A DNA stretch of 64,000 nt from contig JASSKH010000003.1 of NCBI GenBank assembly GCA_031763025.1, positions 2,888,501 through 2,952,500 on the forward strand. The letters are read 5' to 3'. Made by a program: the position numbers and the translations under genes. This document shows, piece after piece, positions 42,101 through 53,700 of the stretch. A model generated the notes under the pieces. The model saw only the letters and a list, made by a program, of their open reading frames with translations. It ran no database searches and had not been told where the DNA came from. Source of the stretch: Macrocystis pyrifera (lineage: Eukaryota; Sar; Phaeophyceae; Laminariales; Laminariaceae). The first letter of the stretch is position 1, and every line of letters starts with the position of its first letter.

Positions 42101-44166
42101 ACTGTTTCCATCGCGCGATATGCCAACGGACGAGTTGATGCGGGGCGGAGAGGGAGGGGGAGAGGAACCTCCACGTATGGACTGGGCGACGTCCACCCTG
42201 CCTCCTTTCTTCCCTTTACCGTACGCTATTAGGTTAATTTAGGTGCGCGGAGAAACTACTGCTCTGTGCTGATGGCGATAGAGCGGTGTAGGGTGCAGGG
42301 TACGCAAGCTTCTGAGTTGGAGGCGACCCTTGCTTTTCCCTCCTTCTTGATCGTATACCTGGCATGTTCTACCTGCGACCTGTGTCCCTTTGGCCCGTGT
42401 AAACACACGTAGTCTGTACGGTCGTGTGTGTATCCAAAGGAATGCGACGGCTGTCACCGCCGTAGCTACGAGATACCAGGTGGTATACAAATATGTGCAG
42501 GCTACGTAAACCTATCCAACATAATACGAAGTACTATCGACGACAGCAGTTACGGTAATTTGTAGCTCCGTCAACACCAGTTTCTATTTTCTCGGGAAGG
42601 CCCGATTAACAGAGGGTCGCCATGACGGTCGGTCTACGATAGAAGCTCCTCTGAAGCAGTGCTTGTTGTACATAAACATCATTATCATCCCTCTGACTGT
42701 GCTTTGCTTTGTAGGCGCCCTTTGCGACATTAGCCGATGCTCGCTGTACGTCAATCACCCTCTGGCGCAAATTGCCAGGCCAAGGCAGCGAGGATCAAAC
42801 CAATGCTGTGTACTGGTGTACTCGTACATACTGACGAGGCCGTATGTGTTGTAGGACGAGCGTCTTCTCGAATCACAGGCAACGAGGCGGAGCTCTCGTC
42901 CACTGTATATTCGTAAATTCACTGTTCCCATCAGTGAGCCTCCGTCGTTCGTGTACTCGTACTCGGTACGTCGAGGAAGTGGATGCTACCAGGTAACGTA
43001 CGAGATAGCCCTGTAGCGCTATGCTATATACGTACCACACCCGACCAGCAGCAGCGAGTAAACAAAGAGAGGGTACGAATCGGTTGTACATTGCCATACT
43101 CGTACGTATGTAGAGCTTGAAACCGGGTGATAACTGGCACGCACTGCCACTGCTGCTGATTGACTGCTGATCTGCTGGTGTTGCCTGGTAGTGCTACAGG
43201 ATATATAGGCTCTACTGCTGTTGAGTACATCTCGAGTTCAATTCGTACGGTAGGTACAGGTAGCTGTCAGTCTAAATCTCTGCATCGTCAGAGTGTGAGA
43301 GTACTGCAGCCTGGCGTACACAGCAGGTGTATGTCGACATTGTGCCCCAGACGTTATCGAGCGCAAATCTGGCGTACCAGAGGCGTAGTAAACATTATCA
43401 GGTCTACGAAGCACACGGGGTTGGTTTCTGTGACGGATCAAGACAGGCAAGCCAAGCATGGACACTGACGCCGATGCTGGGACTGGGACTGTTGTGTTGG
43501 AGGTATGATAACCCACCTTCTCCTTCTTGGCGTTGACCCTGCAAGACATGAGCATTCCCCGCGCTGCTCCCCCAAGGCAACGAGCAGCAGCACACCCCCA
43601 GCACGCAAAAGAGAAAAGTCAGCGCCGAGAAATGCGAAGGACAAGGGGGGTTTAGCACGACACAGGTCAGGGGGAGGTACGCAGATGCATGTGACATAAA
43701 TACTTAATAGCATGTGGCGGGAACAGCTCATACCGGAAACGTGCCCTCTGCTCCTGGTGCCTCGGCCCTACGTTGCCAGCATCAAGGGCTGGCCACTACG
43801 TCAACACGTCAACACACATGAACCGAATGACTGAATGAGTCGTGAACATGAGGACCCGCTTTCACCCTCTCGTCTACGTCGCTTCCTATCTAGACATCAC
43901 CCCTCCGTTGACGGGCCTACTGTGCGCGAGATGCGCTCAGCTACGTGACCATGCAAGGATGTGAGGATGAAATCTCGTGGCATTGCCTGAGCGTTGTGTC
44001 TCATGTCATACTGCAACTCCTCACCTGAGGTGGTGCTGCGTGCGGACGTCGTTGCCGGTCCACGGAACCCTGCCGCTGGCGTCATCGGGGCGACAAAGGC
44101 CAACGAGCTCGCCAGGAGGCACGCCAACACCAGTACGCTTGCTGCCATCATCTGCTTGAAAGCCAT
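39182..44166 (-). CDS. Plastid-targeted protein of unknown function (4 exons, about 162 residues)
   Basis: Exons: 44166-44025, 42225-42056, 41408-41364 and 39313-39182 (stop TAA); the phases (1, 0, 0) match and the sum is 489 bases. Residues 1-23 are a signal peptide (KQMMAASVLVLACLLASSLA); cleavage before F24 gives FVAPMTP, the ASAFAP-type motif that in heterokont algae marks import into the secondary plastid. A Ser/Thr/Arg-rich transit-like stretch follows, then a basic and Ser/Pro-rich middle (YGKGKKGGRVDVAQSIRGG). The C-terminal third is charged and probably helical (RQRNRDNMRRFNKR, KKIMRVERQERAAEEE), ending GMDDWEEVDIFSE. I do not recognise the mature domain. The third exon is only 45 (or 42) bases; both CAG and GAG acceptors keep frame. 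The gene is divergent from adenylate kinase, with 601 bases between the ATGs. Confidence 0.75.
41599..41622. repeat. Poly-G tract
   Basis: About 22 consecutive G occur in the intron just upstream, in transcript order, of the third exon of the plastid-targeted gene. This is C-rich on the sense strand. Confidence 0.9.
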
Positions 44167-44767
44167 GTTCGTCCAAGGTTGTCGTTACTCGCTATCCTGT
44201 CTGTTGCCTGTTGTAAGCACTCGAAAAAAGGGGGGGGGGATATTGCGTATGCACCCCCTGTAAAAACACGCTTCTGATTGATTTCTCTCAAAGCCTTTGC
44301 TCGAAGGTCGGGCATAACTTCGCAGTCGGCATTCTCGGAGGAGGCGCAAGAGCACGCTGAAGAAGGCACTGCGTGTTTCTGACCTCTTTGACCATGCCGG
44401 TGAGTCCCTGCCGTGATGCAAATGCATCGGTGCGATCGGCGTCGCCTCAAGCCTGCCCTATCATGCAAAGCACGAAGTGTGGTTTAGCGATCGCGTACCA
44501 TTTATGTACGTACACACACTCACCCAGGCTCAGCAGCCTCGCTTCAGGCCTCGCTTGCTTGGGCCAGCGCATGAGCACCAGCGCAACCTTCTTGCTGTGT
44601 CTAGCTAGCCAAGAACGACATTAACCTGTGCTACCCATAGATGCGATGTCTAGGGTTGCACGCTCGAAAGTGATGTGTGGGGCTTCGCTCCGCCCATCGA
44701 AATATCTTAGATCATCGCTTGAGAGTGACCAGCAAATCGCAAATCCCGCTCTGCTCTGTTGTGAACG
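44167..44767. promoter_or_regulatory. Shared divergent upstream region
   Basis: The region is 601 bases between the start codons of the plastid-targeted protein (minus) and adenylate kinase (plus). It contains no recognised repeat family, unlike almost every other non-coding stretch here, which fits a compact bidirectional promoter with two 5' untranslated regions. No TATA-like box or named factor site could be assigned. Confidence 0.5.
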
Positions 44768-47700
44768 ATGGATGCTCAGGCCTCACAAGCGTTGTTGGAC
44801 TCTGTCCAGCGAGAAGCCTTCTGCTCCAAGAAGAAGGAGACCAGGACTATCTTCATCGGTGAGCCCCGCACGAAAAACCCACTCCGTCCGTGTCCCGTGC
44901 TCTGGCCCCCCGGTTTCCCCCATTGCGTGACGCGAAACGCCGACGTAAACGCAAGCAACTTTTTGCGCTTTTCTTCCCTTGTGGTGCTTTCTCCGTGTAC
45001 GAGCACAAGTATGTACTGCTGTACTCAAGTCTTTGGTAGGCATTTCCTAACGTACTGCATACAGTATCCACTTTTCATATTTTTTCCCCGGTTTCTCCTC
45101 TCGGTTATTTGTCGTGAGAGGGAACAGGGAGTACGTGATGGTGGGAAAGGGGGGGGGGGGGGGTCCGATTTTGTTCGTCTTATACCAATATGTGCTGAAA
45201 TATAAGTACCATTTGTATGAAGTATTTATATACACGAGGTCTCTATATTTTGGGACAAAGTGGTACCCACCAGCACCACCAGTACTCGAGTACCAGAGGT
45301 GGGTAATATGCCAGACGATGGACGATAGACGACTGAGTACCCTGGCCTACTTGCACGGTACAGCAGTACCGACTGGTATAATCACGGGTACTCATGCAGG
45401 AGTATACGGGTGCTGCTCTTGTGCGGTGTACGACGGTTGTATGGCCTTTTGCTACTCGTACGAATCATCCTCACGCTGTTGGTATAAAAGTATGTACTAC
45501 AAGTATCGACAATCGATCGATATTCTACGCCCAAGTTGTTATTGCTGCTGTTGTTTGTAGTCGTTGTTCTTCCGCCCTTCTACATACCAGGTATATATGT
45601 TCGTGGTATATACCGTGAATCGTGTGCTGTTACTGGGATGGCGCAGCAGTGTGGACTTGAACCTGAGTGCTGCCGCTGCGGCGGGTTAGGAGATCAGGAG
45701 TCGGACGCACGCCAGTAGATTTACATATGTACTACTACTTTGGTAATTAGGATAAACACCGGCCCTGTTATGCTGTTATGAACGGAGAGTGGTCCGTAGA
45801 AAATGTTAAGCTTTGTGAGGAAGAAAATGCAGATGCATGCTCTGCTCTGCTCTTCTCCTTTCTCTCTTCTGGTGGTGGATTCGTTGTTTCTTCGTGTTCA
45901 ACACCGTCTACCTGCGTAGAGTAGGCGTTTCTCGGTGTTGCTTTCGGGGAGGGTGGTGATGAATGGCGGGGGCAACAATCGCAAGGGTGTTGGTGACGAT
46001 GCGAACAGACCCTCCTCAACCAGGATACAAATACTCGTAAATGGAGCGAACAAAGTGGAGAGCCCTCGTATATAACCCTGCGAGACATGGACCCCGAGCG
46101 GTTACGTAAATATGGCACGTATTTTGTGCTGCTGCTGACAGAAGATTCCTGGTAAACAGCGGCAGTACGTGCTGACTGTAGGACTACTACTGCTGCGAGT
46201 TGGCTGGCTACATGTCGCCGACGAGTGTTTTTGCTAGTTGGCTCAGGTTGGCTCGTATGTACGGTGTTACAGTTGGTTGCAGCGGTGTCAACTGCTGTCC
46301 TACCATTGGATCGCCCTAATTTCAGTGCGGCCGTATGATACAACAAGAGTCTTCCAGGGCAACTGTCAAAATCTATCTTGCACGTCGACCCAGACCCACC
46401 CGACCCCGGACCCAACCCGACCCCAACAACCCTAACCCCAGCCTCATCCCTAACCCTGACCTGTCACGCAGGGGGCTCGAGGTCGTTTTTCCCGCTGAAA
46501 AATTGGCCGGCCTCGACTCCCTGCATGAGTTTCGTTGCAGAGCCGTGCTGCAAAGAGAAGGGGACTCGAGGTCGTTTTTCCGACAGAAAAATTGGCCGGC
46601 CTCGACTCCCTGCATGAGTTTCGTTGCAGAGCCGTGCTGGAAAGAGTGGTCTTTCGGACTACCGTACTTGGGTTTCCTCATTTGCCGGAAGGCGTATTGG
46701 CTCATGATACCTTTTGTGTGTAGAATTAAATTTCCTGTACGCGTAGCGTAATTTTTTGTCCATGCGCCTCTGCCGGGCCCTGAGGGGACGTCTCCCGCGG
46801 GCCCCCCTCGGCCCGGGGGAAGGGGGGGGGGTGGTTCGCTTCGCCCGCCTTACTGTCACTCCTCTCCCAACAAGCCGTCAAATCTAGCGAAGTCAGCTGT
46901 AATAAATATACATATGTTAGTCCTTAGCCTGATCTGATCCGTTCTTAGTCAGCGGATCTCTCCGGCCTCTGACCTTCGTCCTGCTCGGTTTCTTCGCCGG
47001 GACGTACCCCTCTACGTCTGAAACGCCCGGCGTCGGAGGATCCGCCCTCTCAGCGCCGTAACGCCCGCGCGAAACCTTGACGTTGAGATCTACGAACGAA
47101 TCTACGAAAATCCCTGCCCTGTCTAGTGTTTTGGCCCATGGTCTCTCGGTAGAGTGTATGCATTCGGGTGGTTCTTTCCGGCACGTCCTCTCCGACCTCC
47201 GACACATGGAGAGGGTCAGCTACGGTACGCGGCCGGCGTCGCCATTGTGGGGGCCTGCGCCGATGGCTGCATCTGGGACATCGATGGGACGCCCCGATAG
47301 CACATGCCACCCAGGCATAGTTGAGAATTGCCACCTATAAAAAAGCGCCGGTGGCTGTATCTGGGACATCGATGGGACGCCCCGATAGCACATGCCACCC
47401 AGGCTTAGTTGAGAACTGCCATCCATAAAAATATATGCTGGTGATACATGAGAGATATCGCATGTCACCTACAGCAGCACCTATGGTGTGTACGCTATCG
47501 TACAGCGGCAGCTGCAGTGGAGCTGTGCTACGTGGCTGCGGAGATGTACTGTATACAGGTGCACCAGGACTGCTACAGCAGCTGCTGTGACGGCACCTTT
47601 CTACGGAGCTGCGCTGTCGGTCATGGCGTACCGCGTACTCCCTGAGTTGAAAGTTAATTACACTATTACGGGGGATCATAGTTAATAGGACCTACGGTAC

Positions 47701-50700
47701 ACTCAAATACCCATATATTTCCATGTTTTTTCGAAACATATTTGGTCCTATTTACTATGGCGCCCCGTAATAGGGTTCCTCCGCTTTTCGGTTATAATCG
47801 GCAAGTAATCGTCAGCATCTTGCCGCCTTTTCGTGTCTCAGTCCGCTGTTCTTATGAATTATGAATAGCTCATTAACTTCGTCTGATACTTCTCAGAGTG
47901 GAGTGCGGAGCATACGCTCTCAATCTCTTGGCATCGAGTCTCAAGCCTCCTCCTCCACTTTAGACTGCCTTCACGCGAGTCTGCGACCGGCAGCCGTCCA
48001 GGCCGCCTGCCGCCGGCGTAGCCCGTTGTAAGTAGGTACCATAGACATAGACATATCATATTATTCTCGAATCGATGTACACATAATTCGTCCTCAATAC
48101 ACTACGATATGTGGGTGCATTTTTGTGTTGGAGGTATTTCTGATGAAAGCGTCCTGTTGTTGCACTCAGAACTATAACGCCTGTGCTCGTATGATGCCAG
48201 GTACCATAGTACACCAGTAGATCATCCAGTATGAATTGCCTGGCCTGGTGGATACAGCGGCAGAGGTGGGGCTGGGAATCGGAGCGAACGTTCGATTGAA
48301 TTTTGATCGATTTCGTTCGATAAAGCGGCTCACTTGAGAATTTGGATAAAAACTGAAAGGAACGAAGCGAGGTGCGGCAACGAACCGAGCTCTAATGACA
48401 CACTCACGCACCCCGGCTGGTGAGGGGGCCAAATATGGCAGCAGGTGAAAGCCTTTTATGAATAGTCGTTGGGTGAAACGATCGTCTCCTTTTTCGATTC
48501 TGATAGGGACTGAATCGTACGATTGAATCTGATTGAATCTGGTGCGATTCACCTTTGTACACAACTATTTCAATTGTCCGCAGCGACCCCTCCCCTAAGT
48601 TCCAGTTCAATGGTACATTAGTACAGGCATGCGGAACGGCATGCGGAGCGGCCCGCGGGACATTTCTGCATATGCGGACAATTGTACGCCGCTTTGTGTA
48701 GGTGGTACCAGGATGTTAAGTGTGTACGAGGCGGGTATAGGAGTGGAGGCTAAGGTTATAGAGTCGTTCGCCCGCGCAAGAAAAACGCACGGGAAGAAAA
48801 ACAACTCCCTAGGACGTGATCCAAACGTTTCAAAACATCCAAACATCGCGGACGCCGGTGCCCGTACGAGTACTTAATTGCTGCTGCTGCTGCTGCTGTT
48901 TCGCGTTCTGAAGGTTCCACACATCAGACGGACACATCACGATCTATCTATCTACAGATATATCATCTAGATCATCTACTGTAGATCCTATCCTGCCGTT
49001 GTGAGATGCTGCGCAGGATGATCTGTGTAGTACAGACCCAACCCAGGACTCCTGTCCTAGATCATGCAGGTTATACGACTCCCACCCGGCAACATGAGCT
49101 AGATCATACAGATCATGAGTATATCTGCCTATGGATTTTTAGGTCAATGAGCGGGAATCGACGACCTGCCCGAGGTGTGGAAGGTTCGGGTGTGTGCGGC
49201 GTCGCTTTTCGCTCTTCACAACAAGCTCATCTCATGTCGCGAGAACATATCACCATCGCTCATTAGCAGCAAGACGACACCAGTCCACTACATCATGCCT
49301 CTGTAAGCTTTGCTGCCGTAAGGATTTTTTTGGGAATTTTGGTGTGGGGAGGAATTGTCGGTGAAAAGGATTTGGATAAAAGAATTTTGGCGTGCGGGGA
49401 GCGAAAAGCGGCGAAAAGGACTTTGATAAAGTATGGGTGTTTCCCAATTATGGATGTATACATTCCAGTACGTTGCTCTTATCTAAAACAATAATTTAGA
49501 AACAATAGACCAGGGAACGTGAAACATTACTCTGATATCAGGACACCGAGACACTAACGGACAGGAGTACAGACAGTACACTCAAGCACTCTAGAGCCCC
49601 CCATCGAGTTGCGAGCCCATGATTGCACAGGAGCAGGGCCTCCAATCATCAGTGGTTGTTGGATGTTGCTCACATCGTGCATGCCTTAACCCCCTCGAGG
49701 ATGCAGATGACGCGGGCAACATCCAAGAACAACCGATGATTGAGGGGCCGACTCCTGTGCAATGAGAGGCTCGCAACTCGATGGGGGGCTAATAGAGTCC
49801 CTGAGTGTAGCAGAGACCATCTGGACATGTGTGGGTGCGCTGTGTCCCTCAGTGTCTCGGCGTGTCATCTGCATCCTCGAGGGGATTCGGCATGAAAAAC
49901 GTGGGCAACGCCCAACAACCCCCGATGGTTGGAGGTCCGACTCCTGTACAATCAGGGGCTCGCAACTCGATGGGGGGCTAATAGAGTGCTTGAGTGTAGC
50001 AGAGACCATCTGGACCCCTGTTGTCAGCGCGGTGTCCCTCAGTGTCTCGGCGTGTCCTGATATCAGGCTCCTGATGCGAGTTTCTGTGTTTTTCGGTGCC
50101 TCAAAAAAGACATCCTCTTCAGATCGCGTCGCGAATACAATCTACTACGGCCCACCGCGGTCAAGTCTCCGCAAAATACCAATGGCTGTTCACGGGCCAT
50201 GACCTGGCTGACGTGTCGGGTCAGGAGATCTTCAACATATCACGGGTCGGGTCGGGTCAGGAGGGGTCCGAAAATGTCACGCGTCGGGTCGGGGTCGGAT
50301 TTGGTGGCCCGACCCGCGAGTTTTGACCCGACCCGTGAATCGCCCTGATTTTAAAATGGTTAAACCGCAGGACGGGCGACTATTTTGCTTGACCAAATCA
50401 CGACAAACCAAACGGGTAGAGCAGCAGAGTGCAGCAGCAGAGTGTCGCAGGTTACTACACAAACAGGAAGCAGAAGAGGCATTCGACAGTAGTAGTGTCA
50501 GCACGCAGCGGGCATGAAGCAAGGCAGGCGCCAGGAGACCTACGGCATGGGTCTTGGACATGAAAAAACAAACGGATGGCAGAGTTAGCACGGACAATGG
50601 TTGCGGGTGGTGTGTCGGACACGACCACTCACACCATCGTACGCAAGTTGACGCCAGTTACAATTATCCCGCTGCGCGATTTCCCAAGAGACAGCTAAAC

Positions 50701-53700
50701 ATTTTTTTTAAGCGCAAGAGAGGCGTACTGTACCGCTGCAACTGTTGCTGCGCATGGTGTGCGACGACGCAAAAACCCCCCCAAAAAAACAAGCACCTCC
50801 TGCGCGTGTTCTCTCGACCTGTTCGTACTCGCTCGTGTCGGGAATCTGAGTGTCGCTTTGTTTAACCCCTTTGGTACCGCAGTCCCGATTTGGGGACAAA
50901 CCAGTCTAATTCCAAGTGATTTGTCCCCAAAACGTGACTGCGGCACTAAAAGGGTTAACCCATGGAGAACCCGCTAGCTATTCCCTCAAAAGTTATCGAT
51001 CTTTGAAATGATGTGCAAATGAATGAACGAACGCCATTGGGTAGAATTATGGCTGCATGCAGCGAGAAGGGGCCGCGAAGGCACTGACTCTGACCTCAAG
51101 TCGAACCAAAACCGCCCGTTACTACGGTGTTGAGTCATCCTACAGTATAGTATTGCGGGGAACCATAGTAAATAGGACCAGATATTGTTCGTAAAAATAG
51201 GTAAATATATAGGTTATTGTGTGTACCGTAGGTCTTATTTACTACTGTCCCCCGTAATATTAAACCGTCTCCATTTTTTGGGACTAAATATTATTACTAC
51301 TAGAGGAAAACGTACCAAAAAGAGGATGGGGCGGGTAAAATGGGGACCAGCATTTTGAGGCCTTGGTTTTGGCGAGCCGAGCAAGGAACGAGGTGCTCAG
51401 TCTGTCGCTGCACACCAGGCGCCTTGGCGCAGCCGGCGTACACCCGGCGGTTATTTTCCTTGAAGCGTTCGAGGAGGGCGATGGCCATGCCATGCACACC
51501 CAGCCGAAGCTGGTATGATGCACAGCGGAGCATCGATTTATCCCACACCGCGGGAGCTTGTTTCCGGAGCAGCCACGGCTCAAGCCAGACTGTGTTGCCA
51601 GCACCACGAGGACCAATTTCTCTGTCCCACAACGCGGGAGTTTGCTTTCGAAACGGCCTCTGCAGTGGCCAAACCGTGTTGTCAGCATCAGAAGCAATCT
51701 TCCTGGTGCTGACAGGACGGGTTGGCCACTGCAGTGGCTGTCTCAAAGGTAAACTCTGGCGTTTTGGGGAAAAATCGATTCTCGGCTATCATACCAGCTT
51801 GAGCTGGGTGGGTATGGCATGACCATACCCCTCCTCGAGCGCTTCCAGGGCATTAACTTCCGCGTAGATGCCGGCTGCGCCATCGTGCCTGGTGCGTACG
51901 TAATGAGACGGACTGGACACCTCATTCATTGCTCTGGTCGCTAAAACCAAGGCTTCGAAGTTCTTGTCCCCACTTACCAAGCCGATCCTCTTATCATGTA
52001 CCGGCCGGCAACTTTTCCCCTAGTAATGTGTAGTCGCACGGGCTACTATTGATGGACTTATTTGCTGTAGTACAGAATGGTTTGGTCTGACTGGGGATCA
52101 GATCATTTTTCGTTGTGCATGATTTCGCGGTCGTAGTACCGGATGGTTTGGTTTGACTGGGGATTCTATCATTTTTCGTCGTGTATGATCACACTGCCCG
52201 TTTGTTGCGTACCATGCGGTCAGACTTGAACCCACCCGATGACGTTACTTGTAGTTCGTTTTTATTTTGTTGCAAGGTTGGCACTATTGCGGTGATTAAT
52301 TATCGAGTTCTGTATGAGTTGTACCTGGGAGGTAGTTTGCTCTTTGGAGGCAACGGTGTGGTGCGGCCACGTTGAGTGCGTGCCAGGGGCGAGCGATGGT
52401 TCCTGCTGTAGCAGCGATGAACGTTCTGGATACTCAACGTGTCACACTCGGACCGATCATCGATTCCCAGTTGATGATCTAGATCATTTAGGACAGATGG
52501 ATCCCTGATCTGTGCTATGATCTACAGTATTAATATCATAGCTCATGTTGCCGAGTAGGAGCCGTATAAACCTGCGTGATTTATAATAGCACATGCTTCC
52601 TGCTTCCTGGGTTGGATCTTCCCATAAAGGCAGATCCTGCACAGCATCCTTTAACGGCGGGTGAGGAACTAGATCATCTACTGCTGTAGATATAGATAGA
52701 TCGCGATCGGTCCATTGCGTGAAGTATCTCCGTGCTCGCTCGGAGTCCTACACGCTCACACATTGACAGGGCTTATCCACTCACTCCGCAGGGCGCCAGC
52801 CACGAGAGTCCCCCCCCCCTACGGCGGGTGCGGAAGGCTCCTCCCTACCCGTCTGCGGGTTTGCCTCCCACAGCCTTGATGGGCTCGTGTGCGGCAGGAT
52901 TCGAAAGCGACGCAGAGTTATTACAATGCAGGATGAATCGTATCACAGGCTGCAAGTATTTTGCCGTCAAAGCCTGCTGGCGCACGAAACTTGCAAAGGA
53001 GGAGACCGCTCGAGGCTCTACAGCCCGATGTACGAAGTCCTGGAGTTGCACGCTGTTTTTGACCGAACCCGTGTGCCAAATTTGCGCACCCTTCGTCCGA
53101 ATTACACAATCGTCGGAAATACACGATCCGAGCATATTCAGTGGGAGGTCGATCTACTTTTGTCCGTTCCGCCTGTCGATGAAGTCGCTGCCTTGCGCGT
53201 CATAGACGCCGTACGGGCTGTGTGCCTCTTTGTCCGGATTTTTTTTTTGAATGACCGGCTGGGTAATACATTCACACCAAAAGGGTCGGCACGTTTCCGG
53301 GCTTACAGTGGTACGTTACTGATTGGCGCAATAGATGATGATCGCTTGATGCTGTGACTTCGGAAGTCAAATTCGTTGTCAAATCAAGCCCACCTGTTCG
53401 TATCAGCGAACATGGAAACAGCGCTGGACCCGCGCAACGAGAGATGTAGCCTTTTTTGTGGCCAAAAGCGTTTTTTTTTCTGGCTGACGCCGTATTATGG
53501 TTGGAAACTCATCCATTTTTTACGATGTTTTTCGTTGTATGCCTTAGGCCCACGGGCATTGCTCGCCTTGGTTTGTCTCGTTTCGTCAGCTCGTGGGTGA
53601 GATTGAGAGCTCCCCAGGCGAAGAGGATCATACATACTCACCAACAGGAGTTGCCCGTACCGTATCGTACACCCCGAGACACAAAGTTCCCCCTCTTTAG

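Noticed and set aside
45768-46415. 215-codon minus-strand frame
   Set aside because: Ser/Thr/Arg-biased composition, no recognisable domain, lies in an adenylate kinase intron, and has no splice partners; long frames are expected by chance in this GC-balanced DNA.
51284-51822. Protein-like frames on both strands
   Set aside because: They are shadows of an inverted-repeat element; the two strands read similar composition because the arms are complementary.
52732-53357. Overlapping frames upstream of adenylate kinase exon 2 (64 to 157 codons)
   Set aside because: They seemed a possible N-terminus for the kinase, but the phase-1 exon 44768-44858 ending RTIFIG fits the P-loop join exactly and these do not.
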